A stretch of 64,000 nt of DNA from Dermanyssus gallinae (lineage: Eukaryota > Arthropoda > Arachnida > Mesostigmata > Dermanyssidae), in contig QVRM01005642.1 of NCBI GenBank assembly GCA_003439945.1, positions 62,001 to 126,000 on the forward strand. Reading direction: 5' to 3'. The translations under genes and the position numbers were made by a program. Position 1 is the stretch's first letter, and each line of letters opens with the position of its first letter. The notes under the pieces were generated by a model, which saw nothing but the letters and a program-made list of their open reading frames with translations, was not told the origin of the DNA and made no database searches. Positions 1 through 10,985 of the stretch are shown here, in pieces.

Positions 1-43
1 TCTGCGGTATAATTTTGTGTTTGGTTTTGTTAATTGTTCAGTA

Positions 44-215
44 GGGCTAATGCCCGTGTACGGTTTTTTCATGTCATGGATGATTTCTAATCCACTAGGC
101 TTCCTCCACTTTGTCTAAAATGGAAACCATGAAAACCAATTTAAGAGTGGCCGGTCTGGGTCTTGAGCCCAGGCTTTTGATTTCAAGGCAAATTTGCCAC
201 TAAGCCTCTTGCTTG
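44..215 (-). mobile_element. tRNA-derived SINE, family A, copy 1
   Basis: A non-coding retroposon. Read on the minus strand, 215-141 resembles a tRNA head, with an A-box-like stretch (GGCTTAGTGGCAAA) and a degenerate B box; 140-44 is a unique body. The same body and head recur at 6733-6920 and 43888-44036 in the same orientation, including the shared string AAACCAATTTAAGAG. This copy is the most diverged in the T-arm region. The head is seen directly; that it was moved by a LINE is inferred from how SINEs work. I could not define target duplications for it. Confidence 0.7.
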
Positions 216-303
216 ATTATACTGCTTTCTTTTGCAGTTATACTGAGGCTTGGCCAGCCTGCAAAACGCATCTCCTCGATATATATATATTAATATAATG
301 AAA

Positions 304-832
304 CAGGGTGTCAGCATTTTTGTCAATAGAAAGGGGGAGCGGAAACGCTTCGTGTAGGGGTGAAATAATGTTTTAATATTTTTTTTTAATTGTAGTTTTA
401 AAAATGGCTGTCCCGACATACGTTCACAAAATGCACGATTGTGAGAGAACTCATTCCTCGATTGAAAAATCGAGCAAACCGGCGCATTCGGGAAAATTCT
501 ACATTTTCAAAATGATACCTGACCTTAGCTAGCGTAATGACTATTGTGATATTAAGAAGAGTTTGCAAAATTATAATTTTGCTTGCGCATGTTTCAACTT
601 TCACGTCCAGGTTTTCAAAAGTTTGTCATAACGCACGCACAACTGATACGTCCAGACGTCTGTGGTTGCGAAGTAACTCCAATATCCCTATGGCCATATC
701 GGGTGTGAGTGCATACATACAGTTAGTATGTTCACTTTCTTTGTTAGTCAAGTCACTCGTCAAACCCGAAGAAGCTCAGAAAAATATTTATTTTACTTTA
801 AATGTTTGCTCGAACAAATGCCCGCCAGCTAT
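304..832 (+). repeat. Left terminal inverted repeat of the DD41D-like element
   Basis: Pairs in reverse complement with 2452-3075. Matches are nearly continuous through the purine-rich stretch near 330 (AAAGGGGGAGCGGAAA), the segment near 540 (ACTATTGTGATATTAAGAAG), the segment at 680-770, and the inner edge near 815-832. The divergence between arms suggests an old insertion. The inner part also encodes the end of the transposase, so the repeat is not purely non-coding. Confidence 0.8.
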
Positions 833-1679
833 TAAGCACACTCGGCATCGATGGCAAAACTCGCGTTGCACGCGTTCAAAGATTCCAGGCGTCTCCCGAA
901 TGGTTCCACCAGCAGTAACTATTCTGGCGATCAGATCCATAGGAGACTCAACGGGAGTTGAATAGACTAGATCCTTTAGGTGGCCCCAAACGAAAAAGTC
1001 AGGACTGGACAGATCGGGCGACTGAGGCGGCCAAGCTTGTGGACCGCCTCGGCCAATCCAGTGATTGGCGAAGGTCTCATCCAGATAATTCCGTACCGAA
1101 AGGGGCACCACCGTGCTAGAACCACATTCTCGACCGAATACTCTGTGGAATGTTTGCCAAGTATTCTTGCAAAGTTATGCTGAGAAACATGTAGTATGTT
1201 GGTCCATTTAACCTATGTGGAGGTGTATGAAGTCTGAAAAGATAGTTGCCCACTATGCCAGCCCAGACACTCACGGAGAAGCGACGCTGGTGTGCATGCG
1301 GGCGGGTCATATGCGGGTTCTCCGTAGCCCACCAATGAGCATTGTGTACGTTGAACACACCATCGTGTGTGAAGGACGCTTCGTCCGTGAAGAGAACAAG
1401 AGCAGGAAATTTCACATCGGCCGCTGCTTGTTGCAGAAACCAGCGACTGTTATGAATGCGTGGCTGGTAATCAGAATCCCCCAAGGCATGAACGCGCTGC
1501 AACCGGTATGGATGTAGCCCTGATTCATTTAGAACCTCGTGAACAGTGGCACGACTCACACCGACACTTCTAGCCACCTGCCTAATGTTTGCGGAAGGAC
1601 GCGTATTTGGGTTTCTCACTGTCCGCGGTCGTCTGGCTTCGTAATGACGGCCTTGAAATAATCCAGTTTCGCAGATCAA
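788..1679 (-). pseudogene. Broken mariner/IS630-superfamily transposase
   Basis: A cut-and-paste DDE/D transposase. Reading leftward from 1679, a helix-turn-helix region (IRQVARSVGVSRATVHEVL) comes first, then the first catalytic block (VLFTDEASFT) and a WAGIVG block. At 1118-1116 a stop codon follows MWF, and the next residues read HGGAP where the family has H-D-G-A-P, so the second catalytic Asp is replaced by Gly. A short deletion then shifts the frame, and the C-terminal half resumes at 1111 with WIGRGGP, SPDLSSPDFFVWGHLK and the family's usual ending, stopping at 788. The third acidic residue is Asp. N-terminal sequence upstream of 1679 is scrambled. It cannot encode an active enzyme. 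The assignment is firm at superfamily level; DD41D spacing is judged from family knowledge. Confidence 0.88.
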
Positions 1680-2451
1680 ACGATGAAGTCTCTAAGACAC
1701 TTTCCTGCCAGGTATTCGTCGGTATTAAAAACGCTCTGCGTACAACCGGTATGCAAGACTCGCGTTACCGTCTGCTGTATCATAAAAAAAGACATTTATG
1801 AATCGCCCTATCATGATACACGTGGTAGAAACGCCTGCACTTTATAATGGAATTAATTGGGAAATGTAGACTTAGCTAGACGATTGTTACAACGCGAGGG
1901 ACTTGCGAGGAACGATGAACAACAACACACGACGTACGTCTTGCGCGTAGCACAGCCGGGCGAAGAAAGGATGTTAGGCCATGTTTTCTCGGTATATTTA
2001 TTCACTCAAGGGACGCCGTAGCGTTCGTATAGTAATAATGTTAAACGATGGAATCGGACCTTCCCGAACATTCGGCATCTTGAATGTTCCACCTGTCCTC
2101 GCCGCTGATTGATCTGCTTGAACGCATTATCACAGCGTGCGTAATTCAAGTACGTAGGCCTGATGGTGATGATGCTAATGATGTCGTCGCGGTATGCGTT
2201 GGATTGGATGCTTGGTCAACATCGACGGCGCCAGTAGTTGGCTGTTCTGTTGATACATTGTGTCTAACTTCGTCACAATATCACAGATTGCCCGTGCATT
2301 TAGTGACTTTCCGCGTCTTCGTTACTGGGGTTGCGGCATCTTCTATTTCCCGGCATGTCGTTAGATTGCTTGCCATTGCTTCTAGCCGACGCTATCTATG
2401 CCCGCGTTGCTTAACGAAGACTGCTATCCTACAGACAAAAAAGCTCAGTGT

Positions 2452-3075
2452 GCTGGTGGGCATTCGTTCGAGCACGATTGGATGTAAATTAATATTTTTC
2501 TGAGCTCTTACAGGTTTGACGAATGACTTGATTGACAAAGAAAGCGAACATACTAGCTGTATGTTTGCACTCACACCCGATATGGCCATAGGGAGATTGG
2601 AGTTACTTTGCAACCACAGACGTCAGCTCTACCAATTTGATATTAAAATGATTCACTAAAGATGCACGTTCGCCTGGGCTAATTGGTTGTGCGCGTAATG
2701 GAAATGTTTTGAAAACCTGGGCGTGAAAGTTCAACAATGCGAAAGTAAAATTATACTTTTGCAAACTCTTCTTAATATCACAATAGTCATTGCGCTGGGT
2801 AAGGTCGGATATATTTTCTAAATTATAGAATTTTCTCCCGAACGTGCCGGTATGCTCGGTTTTTCGATTCAGAAGTGCGTTCTCTCGCAATCGTACATTC
2901 TGTAAACGTATGTCGGGATAGCCACCCCCTAAAATCATAATTCCAAAAAATTCATTAAAAAATTATCTCACTCCTATACGAAGCATTTCCGCTCCCCCTT
3001 TCCATTGGCAAAATGATTTTATCACCGAGCTTGGCCATACACAAGCAATTCGGACACAAAAATAGTGTCACCCTA
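2452..3075 (-). repeat. Right terminal inverted repeat of the DD41D-like element
   Basis: Reverse-complement partner of 304-832, ending near 3075 just before an (AT)n tract. It has a segment of roughly 50 bases near 3010-3060 with no counterpart in the left arm, so either the left arm lost it or the right arm gained it. The region between the transposase remnant and this arm (1800-2450) shows no recognisable domain. Confidence 0.75.
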
Positions 3076-3077
3076 TG

Positions 3078-3113
<36 letters not shown>

Positions 3114-3132
3114 TAGATAGATATACATACAT
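3078..3132. repeat. Microsatellite (TA)n-(GA)n-(GATA)n
   Basis: A compound simple repeat of TA, then GA, then GATA/CATA units. It lies between the transposon end and the receptor exon. Confidence 0.9.
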
Positions 3133-3263
3133 ATATTAGCCCTTGGGCAACCTCCGCAGTACAGAGGCTGTATGCTTTCAAGTGCATTTGCAAGTACTCA
3201 TGAATAAAGCTATGTGTTTCATTCATTCATATAGAGCGGATATGCGGATTGGATTCGTTGCAG

Positions 3264-3355
3264 GTCCACGTGCGTATCGGCACTGCACTCTAAGCGGATA
3301 CTGGCTAGATAACATCACCAACTACAACGCGTGCATCGCACTCATCAATATGCTG
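3264..3355 (+). CDS. Class B GPCR exon: C-terminal part of the hormone-receptor domain (partial gene)
   Basis: An internal exon of a secretin-family peptide-hormone receptor at the cell surface. It is preceded by a TTCGTTGCAG acceptor and followed by a CTG|GTCAGT donor. It enters with two bases of a split codon and then encodes 30 residues: PRAYRHCTLSGYW, then an N-glycosylation site (NIT), then TNYNAC. That matches the end of the family's extracellular domain, typically Y-R-x-C-x-x-x-G-x-W ... N-Y-x-x-C, whose two cysteines form conserved disulphides. It ends on a codon boundary and the exon at 6551 starts on one, so they splice in phase. The first half of the domain is not visible upstream. 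An earlier acceptor at about 3234 is possible but less likely. The peptide ligand cannot be told from this exon. Confidence 0.82.
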
Positions 3356-6300
3356 GTCAGTTTGCACCGTAACAACAAACCACAACATGCTCTAATTAGC
3401 ACAGGTTGTCGTGTCGACCCTAAATTTCCACCTTACCCTCCCTTTCCCTGTGAGCATAAGATACACGTATATATCGCCGTAAACATATGGTCACTGTGCT
3501 TAGCTGCTGCCTCCACGAAATTCGCCGCGCTTTTTGTATTGTTCATTGCTGTCATATCGCTGTAGCGCCACGTTTGTCATTCGCCTTAACCAATAAATTC
3601 ACGTCATTAGAATACGTATTAGAATAGAATAAATTCGTCAATTTCTTTGAATCCTGCATTCTACTTCCTCTTATTCCTCTAATCGCCTCTTAAAGGCCAA
3701 CCTGTGACTTCACCGTCGGCGTTCAGTTGACGTCACAGGTTCGTATTCAAACGGGGCGAGGATGTCGTCATGCCCTCTTAGTGACGAACCTGTGCCGTTA
3801 TCAGCCAGTTGACTCCGCAAGCTCGTCTTAAGAGGGCAAACAGTGTGTGGTTGTTTTCCCCTGTGGTTTCTTGTCCGCGTCGTACTTTCTCGGATTTCTT
3901 CCTTCTTCCTCCCGTGTCTGCCAACCCCCGTGGCCCGCTGAGCTCATCGCTCACTCTGCGCCTGACCCACTTCAGCATAACTGATCTCGGTGCCATCCCG
4001 CAAGGGATATGAGTCGCCTATTTTTTCTTCATTAGCTTTAATGGCTAACTGTACCTCGATTTTTTCCACGAGATACGAGAATTCGCCTTTTGCCTCTCAA
4101 CCCTCACCCGCTCAGCCCTCTTAGCCGCCTTCGTGTCGTGCCGCTCTGATCCCATCAGCATATTCATTTTGCAGGTGTTGCTTGTTTTTCACCCTATGCA
4201 ATACTTTTCGTTTTTTTGGGAATGCGGCTTTTCCTAATTTATCTTCGTGTTAATTGCACGGATATGTAGCAGATACGATACATGCGTTCAGGGTGCGCTG
4301 CTGCGGCCTCTCTTGACCGTAGCTCCACAATTGCCAGGAATTCTTAGTATCGCTTAGTATCCTGCTGAATCTATTTACCAGTCCGGTTGTCTGCAGATCG
4401 TATACGCGTGTTCAGATACGAGTACTGAGTTCAAGTTTTTGCATACGTTATTCGAGTTCACCTTCACCAGCGAACTAAGTCTCGTTGCCTTTCACTATCT
4501 TGTCGGGCATTCCTTCCTTACGCACCCTGGTCTTATGGAGCGCCTCGACCACTCAATGGGTTGCTACATTTTAAACAAACTTGTTTGGTTAATGACGCAA
4601 CTAAGTACACACCTGGCCCATTCATTTTTATCTGCTGTCTTTTACTCTTCCCAACCTCAACGGTTGCATAGTGAATCTCTTTAGCGCGTATCCTATAGCC
4701 TACTGCATGCTTGTTCTTCCTGTAGGGGGTTTGGAAAGCCCATGTGGAATTTCTAAAACCATTAGAATCTATATCCGCCTCTCCCCCCCCCCCCCACCTC
4801 ACCTAACTTAACTAATTTGCTACCTTTTGATCTTGTTTACAACATTCATATTTTTCAAAACAGTGATGGCGTAATAATTATTGTGAGGTCGTCCATTTCG
4901 TCCATAGGATAATTAGTGGGCTTTCGCAGTGTGGTAGAATAACAATTACTTTGTTCACTTTTTGGAGATCTATGTATCACCTTATTCCACTCTCTCTTGT
5001 TCGCTACTAGTAGAGCCGTAACTATTATCATTTTTATTTTACCGTTTTATCGTTTTTATTCATCAACTTTTTAGTTCTGTATGCCTTTGTTTTTCTTATA
5101 TTTTTAGTAAACACTTTTTTCAACCCTACTGTTGAATTAACGGCACATGATTTACTTATATGATTTAGTTTGGCCAATTCTGCCAAAATTAGACTGCCCA
5201 CCTTCATACAAAAAATACGAAACACTCGAAGCACTTTCCGTCTACGTAGGACCGCTCCCAATGACTGGAAGTAGCTCTTTCGCAGTCTCTGGGCAATTCT
5301 TCGGTCTAGGTCACTATTTCGCAGTCATTCCGGCCCCATATCTATCTGTTTGCAATAACTGTCGCTGCTTCTAAGTTTACCATGGCTATTACCCGACATG
5401 TTTATCGTCCATACCGCTCAGCAGGGCCTTTTTTTTAGAGAGGCTTTCCAATTTCCGTTTGCGTCTGCTAAACGTGATGTTGTTTTGTCTGCACGTTTTG
5501 TCCAAATGCCTTTTGTTTGCATCACATCTTATTTTTTCATGATGGATACGACAGATGCCAGTCCACGTGATGTTCGGCCGCATTTATTTTCATCTTAGCT
5601 ACTCTAGTCTCAGCACTCTTAGTAAAGCATACAAACAATTTCGGCCGCTCCCACTGAACCAACTGCCTTTTTATGACCTTACCCGCTGCGAACCGTTCGT
5701 AGGCACATTTGCACATTAGTCATCACACATTTGTTCCGGATACTTAGATCCCTTGCCATCACTGTTCCCTGCGTTTTTGGTGGCGATCTCTATCTTGGTG
5801 TTGTACGGCCTTGTATTGGACCCGATCTTCAATCGTTATACAGTGTCAATCATCAACAGGTAGCCACTTCTACCATAGTAGCAGCCATAACAGCATAGAG
5901 GCTTCAATCGCTCTCAACCAAACTTCCCATGCCGACGGGAAAATTCGGTGGCATTTAGAGGGGCTATTTCCGGGCCAGCTAGAAATGGATGGAGTTAGTG
6001 AGTTGTATTGTCCAACGCCCTCATTCCGCCTCATTCTCCTCGTCTCCCCCCCTCCGCTCCCTGGCATGTCTCTCGTGTGTGCAACAGGAAATGGCCTTTC
6101 CGGCTCTTCCGACTCTTCTATCGTTGTTCCTCTGAATGTTTACTTGAACTCTCCTGCGCCACTTTAGTATTAGAAGGCCAACAACCGTCGGACGCGACCA
6201 GTGAGTGACCCTTGTGCGAGCGCGAGCCTTGCACGCTTTCGTTTGGTTAGTCTCGGCCTTCGAACTAGCGCCATTATTCAATTTGCTCGAAATACGTACA

Positions 6301-6550
6301 TACAATACATATACGTACCTACACATATGAACCTACAAATTCAAATAGGTAAACTTTGGTAATATAATGGATCGCCACTAACTTGTAGAACGTCTGGCTG
6401 GCTGGATGGTTGTGTGTACGTTTGTGCATTGTTGTGCATATGTGTCTGTGTGTGTGTGTCGTGTTTTCATATGCAAATGCAAATATTTGCCTTTGTATGC
6501 GGGGTCGGTCCGTCGTCACTTCTCTGCCGGTGGCCATCATCTACATACAG
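3356..6550 (+). other. Receptor intron (3.2 kb), no recognisable gene
   Basis: The intron between the hormone-domain exon and the helix 1 exon. It is T/C-rich in places and holds several short chance reading frames with no family motif. An imperfect inverted repeat lies at about 3694-3745 (AACCTGTGAC ... GTCACAGGTT). A C-run lies near 4785-4796 and a TG-rich stretch at 6408-6460. I see no transposon I can name. Confidence 0.6.
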
Positions 6551-6678
6551 GCACTGCCGGAGGCGTCCGAACGGGCGTCGAGTGTCCTGCCGCTCACCGT
6601 GACCGGAATCGTCGTGTGCCTGTCGAGCGCGTCTCTGCTGTTTCTCGCCGCATCCGCTTTTATCTTCAGCCATTTCTC
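6551..6678 (+). CDS. Class B GPCR exon: linker and transmembrane helix 1 (partial gene)
   Basis: The exon lies between a CTACATACAG acceptor and a TC|GTAAGC donor and is clearly more GC-rich than its surroundings. It encodes 42 residues plus two bases of the next codon. ALPEASERASS is the extracellular linker and the following ~28 residues, from VLPLTVTGIVV to FIFSHF, form a hydrophobic helix, as in TM1 of secretin-family receptors. A splice right after the helix, before the first intracellular loop, is a common intron position in this family. It starts in phase 0, matching the exon ending at 3355. Its two leftover bases (TC) combine with the T opening the exon at 61852 to give Ser and continue the frame. 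No stop or frameshift is seen. Confidence 0.87.
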
Positions 6679-6732
6679 GTAAGCGTTTCTGACCACTTCG
6701 ATACAAATATATATATATATTTATTTCTTTTA

Positions 6733-6920
6733 GATTTTCCGTAAGGCTATTGTCCGTGTACGGTTTTTTTCATGTCATGGCTAATTTTAATTCACTCCGG
6801 CATTTACCTTGTCTAAATTGGAAACCATGCAAACCAATTTAAGAGTGGCCGCTCTGGGTCTCGAACCCAGTCCTCCCGAATGCAACACAAAGGCTTTGCC
6901 ACTAAGCCATCTTGCTCGGT
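6733..6920 (-). mobile_element. tRNA-derived SINE, family A, copy 2
   Basis: The best-preserved family A copy, lying 54 bases past the helix 1 exon. On the minus strand the head (6920-6840) has an A box TGGCTTAGTGGC and a perfect B-box T-arm: GGTTCGAGACC flanked by CTG and CAG stem bases. These are internal RNA polymerase III promoter elements. The body (6839-6733) matches copy 1 base for base over long runs (GTGTACGG, TTTCATGTCATGG, GGAAACCATG). Polymerase III activity is inferred from the boxes. Confidence 0.8.
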
Positions 6921-6925
6921 ACTCG

Positions 6926-6956
<31 letters not shown>

Positions 6957-6972
6957 TATATATATATATATT
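6926..6972. repeat. (AT)n microsatellite
   Basis: Nearly pure TA dinucleotides with one GA interruption, abutting the head of SINE A copy 2. Confidence 0.95.
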
Positions 6973-8034
6973 AGCGTTTTGAAGAGTGATTACACATAAA
7001 ACGCCTTCGTTAGAAAAATATCACATTCCAGACCGTCGCCAGTTACGGTCAGACAAAAATAAAACAAAGAAAAGCCAATGCAACAATTGCACTCCACTTG
7101 ATGTGATCTAGCTACATACTATATAGTACTATAGTGTTAGTAATGGCACAAAAGTCCGACTTACATAGGGAGGCCGACCTCCGTGAAGCAACGCATAGGC
7201 TTTTTTTGTTGTTTTTTCAACATTGTAGGATATATTGTAGATTTAGTAGCGTATAGGATCTTCCCCCGATTGTAATATTTTGTAATATTAATACATAAAT
7301 TGGGAAAAAGTAAAAGCAAAAAGACGATATTGGGTAGGGGAGTACCTCGAGGAGAACCTGTTGTTCATTTCAGTGTTTAACGCCGTCTCGCAGCGTGTCC
7401 ACACTTTATTTATTGCACTACTTAGATTACAATTTATCCAGGCACTGCCTCTATAACTGCTGCACTATTACTATGGCGATGAATTACTATACCACGTGAA
7501 CGAACAATGTGTGTACCTTAAATGCCGTACGGTGTCAAAATTAGCAAAGCCTACTTACTGCATGCATCATCAGCATCAGACTATACCATCTTAACAACAG
7601 CCTTAAGAATAAACAGCCTAATGCTGTCTTGACTGCCTACGGAGGATACCGATCTCGCTGTAGGAGATATAGCCGCCTGCAGTAACTCATTGAAATGTAC
7701 CATAGAGGTGATTCTCGAAAAACTAACTTTAAGCCCAAGCTATTGGGACATGTTGACGATCCCTACATACTCGTAATTTGCACCTTATCTGAGACGTATT
7801 ATCAGAGGAGGTGAACGTAAACAAGACCCAGCTCAATATTCCTCCATGTTGCGGCATTTTATGTCACTTTCAAGTAACGTATAACATGCAATTATGCAAC
7901 ATGAACACATAAATCCGGTTAACTGGTAGGTGTTCTATTGGCTACCAATTTAACTGATTTTGAGGCGATAGTTTAAATTATCCCCGATGATTGTTGACAA
8001 AGCCAAGCTTCACCCTAGCCGGCCATTACTAACC
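6973..8034. other. Intronic stretch with no recognised feature
   Basis: AT-rich unique sequence. No reading frame of interest, no tRNA-like boxes and no terminal repeats that I can see. Confidence 0.6.
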
Positions 8035-8118
8035 GTTGCCACTAACCACATACCGCTGAGAATCATGCTGCCACAAGGACTGTTGGGTAAGCCCTAGATA
8101 TCTCAACGTGTCTGGCCA
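8035..8118 (+). mobile_element. SINE family C fragment (3' half), copy 3
   Basis: The segment ATGCTGCCACAAGGACTGTTGGG ... CTAGATATCTCAACGTGTC (described here in two short pieces) matches the 3' half of the family C copies at 23817-24035 (+) and 38286-38508 (-). The 5' head is missing, as is typical of a truncated SINE copy. Confidence 0.6.
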
Positions 8119-8909
8119 TCGGTGCATCGAAGATATTTCACACGGCGATTCCAAGCCCGTACGGGGCGGATGATAGTCTTGGATTAAAAGCAACCTCCTT
8201 AAAAATTGTTTTCATTCTAGGACATAGCTCATTACGTCGCCAGGAGGGGGTGTCGGTGGAAGAGTGTTACGCAAACAAATCAACAAACAACAACCTATTT
8301 CTCAGCATGGTATCTCAGCATATCGTCCGTTACAGCTTATCATGTCAGAGTGTATCTGTAAAAGTGTCTGTGAACTCAACTTTCCGTGATCATCCATCTT
8401 CTAGTAGGGGAGCTTTTCAACCCAGCGATAAGACAGAATTATGTAAGATTAAAGCTCATTTTTGCAGCATTTTGCCGTATAATTCCTTAGCCAAGATAGA
8501 CGCAACGTACGGCACCTCTCCTTTTTGTAGTTAGCTTAAACATCGGCATCACTTCTGCCGATAAACTGATAAACTAGATGAGACGCCGACGTTTTTATAG
8601 CCAGCCATTCTACGCGCAGGATTTTCAGCCGTTTGGTTGGCCAGTTGGCCAATCCTTCGAGTTGCCCAGCTTAAGAGTTTTACGCCACGTTAAAATTGCC
8701 AATCAGCACACAAACATGGCAGAGAAATGTTCTTCCTATAGAATAGTACACGTCAAGCTTTTAACAGAATCCCCCTGCCCAGCTCTCCGTTAATTTGCTG
8801 GTATTCGTAGAGCACGCTAACGTGGGCGGCCTATCGTGCGTTCCATTGTTACAAGGCAGGCCATCGAGCCTAGCATGCAGCGGTTCGCTGATGGCATATG
8901 TTTGTGCAC
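8119..8909. other. Intronic stretch with no recognised feature
   Basis: A reading frame of 94 codons at 8250-8534 and one of 71 codons at 8578-8793 are open but show no family motif, signal peptide or splice context that convinces me. Probably chance. Confidence 0.5.
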
Positions 8910-9116
8910 AGCCACCTTCAGGTGTCGAGCCCGGTGATGTGGTGCATTCGTCTGCGCCTCGGGACCGGAGCAGACACATAGGTGCGTGTGTTCTAGTCCG
9001 TTTTTTGTTTTTTGTATTTATGGGGGTCCGTCTCTGAAGCAATGTGCAAAGCTGTCCTATGGACGCTAAATCTTGGCTGAGAGTCAGCCTAGAAGATATT
9101 TTAGCCACCTTCAGGT
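8910..9116 (+). mobile_element. tRNA-derived SINE, family B, copy 1, with 14-bp target duplication
   Basis: The body 8924-9102 is flanked by the perfect direct repeat AGCCACCTTCAGGT at 8910-8923 and 9103-9116, the hallmark of LINE-driven insertion. The 5' part reads GTCGAGCCCGGTGATGTGG, an A-box region. The B box near 8988 (GTTCTAGTCC) is slightly decayed from GGTTCGAGCCCC in copy 2. A body shared with copies 2 and 3 follows (TATTTATGGGGGTCCGTCT, AAATCTTGGCTGAGAGTC). The intact target duplication indicates a fairly recent event. Confidence 0.88.
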
Positions 9117-9502
9117 ATGCGGCCCTTTGTTGTCATCTTGTGTCACATCTGGCGTACTCGCTCCTTGTCGGTGTGCATATGCAGCACGTCATTGCCTTGT
9201 GAACTGTTGCCAGGTTCGCTGTTTACCGGTTCCACTCTGTCCGACACGGGTGCTTGAATTGTCATCATTGTAAGCATCTTACGCCAGCAAGTTGCATTGA
9301 TTCGAATAGCGCTTAAAATAAGAGTTAGAGGGCATGAAGGCTGGCTGTATACCAGAACGCAACTAAAGAGGACGTCGCTTTTCGACAGGGGCAGTCGTAT
9401 GGGAAACTCGCTTGTACAAGTATAATTGTGCTCGTTTGTTTTATATGCGCGCTAGTTTGGTATGTGTACACTCATGTGTGCAAACATGCGTATAAACAAA
9501 CA

Positions 9503-9562
9503 ACAAGAACAACAACAACAGCAGCAACAACAACAACAACAACAACAAACAACAACAACAAC
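9503..9562. repeat. (AAC)n/(CAG) microsatellite
   Basis: About 60 bases of AAC units with scattered AGC units. Confidence 0.9.
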
Positions 9563-10867
9563 GTGATGTTGACGTGATGGAGGACCCACTTACTTGCATC
9601 AAGGAGCCCAATGTCGTGGAGCATGGGATTTTTTTTTGCTTTTGACGAGAGTGACCAACATAATGGTCGCTTCAGCTTGGTGATAAATACGCTACAGCCT
9701 GTTGTCGCTACCATCTGGTGTCATCGTAGGCTTTGCGTTTAGAATGCGTCCGGTGGTCGTCCGTCGTACAAAACACCACAGAGACTGCCTTCGTTGCCTC
9801 GGATAGGAGGAATAGTGAGTGGGGCTTGTTCCGCATGCATGCATAGAAAGGGCAGGGAAGTCCGGAGGCGGGAGAGGGAAGATGGACGACGGAGGGGCTA
9901 CGAGGGCGGAATAGCTGGTGGAAAATGTAATAACGTGCAGCATATGCTACGATGTCTCTCACGGATATTGGCTCGATGAGTATGCACGCCTGCTGGTGGG
10001 TGGAAGCTAAAGAGCTATCATGCACACCAAACAAACGGCGCTACATACAGCTACGCACAGACACAGACGCAGATACAAGTATGCGCAGATACGCACAGCA
10101 AGACAAAGGACGATAAAGAAACAAAGAGGATACAGGAGAATAGTGCTAATACTCCTGGTGGCGTATTGTAACGGTGAGGGCGGACGGAGCTCTCCCCGTC
10201 AAACGATGTCGGGCTGTAAAGCTTACTTGCTGAGTTCACTGGCAAATTACGCACGTGTAAGCATATGCGAGAGATTGTGGGTTGACGGGAGAAGTGGATG
10301 GACCGACCCCTTAGGGTGAACAATAGGGGACCCGGGCGCCGGTGGGTCGTGTCATGCATCGCACGGACGATGAGCAGAAATGGTAAGCAGAATAGTGTTC
10401 GCAGCTGGTCGTGTATCGGGGGTTTGTCGTGTTACCCATCGTGTAGTGGTCGAACGTCTTGGACATTCGGAGATTGCTGAACATGGCATGGGTCAGTCAG
10501 TCCACTGCACTCAGCTGCGATTTGCAAAATGCAACTCCCCTCGACAGCTCGCCTCGGCTCAACGCACCGGAGTCGCCTCAGTTTCACTACGAAGCATTCG
10601 AAATCTCGGCCTTCGCTCCTGTTGAGGCGCTGTCTCGCTGTGACAGTTGGCAACGCACAGCAGCAATATTACCGTGTCTAACTATCGGAAACGATGTGCC
10701 GTCTTCACGCATGTAATAACAGAATGCCTTAGTTACGCTGCAGCGGTTCAGGTGTCGCGTTTCCAGCTGTTTTGTTGTCCACAAAGGAGAATGAGGTTTC
10801 TTAGGCATTAGCTTTTCGTTTTGGTTTAGAAGAATTCGGGTAATGCTCACAGCAGTGTCGGTACCGT

Positions 10868-10985
10868 CAGCTAGCGGCACCTAGTGTGGGACTCTAACCC
10901 ACTAAACCCCGGGTTCCTCCAGACCCCCTCAGGCCCGGAATTGTATGGCAATGCTTTGCGCCTCGCGTGGTACCTCCTCTCGACT
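10868..10985 (-). repeat. Short interspersed repeat, family E, copy 1
   Basis: On the minus strand it reads GGAGGAACCCGGGG, then TTTAGTGGGTTAGAGTCCCAC, then ACTAGG. The same order recurs at 25040-25150 and 46735-46800. GGTTAGAGTCCC is close to a polymerase III B box (GGTTCGANTCC), so a tRNA origin is likely, but I could not define an A box or target duplications. Confidence 0.5.

Larger units (their letters stand above)
304..3075 (-). mobile_element. Mariner-related (DD41D-like) DNA transposon with very long inverted repeats, inactive
   Basis: The left end starts CAGGGTGTCA and the right end, read backwards, starts TAGGGTGACA. Long stretches of 304-832 match 2452-3075 in reverse complement, giving terminal inverted repeats of about half a kilobase, far longer than classic mariner ends. 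The right copy carries about 50 extra bases near its tip. A decayed transposase lies between them on the minus strand (788-1679) and its last codons run into the left repeat. The element lies directly upstream of the receptor exon at 3264. Family placement rests on the catalytic-domain motifs; exact ends and the TA duplication are unclear because both flanks are AT-rich. Confidence 0.8.

Noticed and set aside
6406..6744. Three overlapping longer frames across the TM1 exon
   Set aside because: Only the frame ending SHF at 6678 matches the receptor and both splice phases; the others are shadows, and the part before 6551 is intronic TG-rich sequence.
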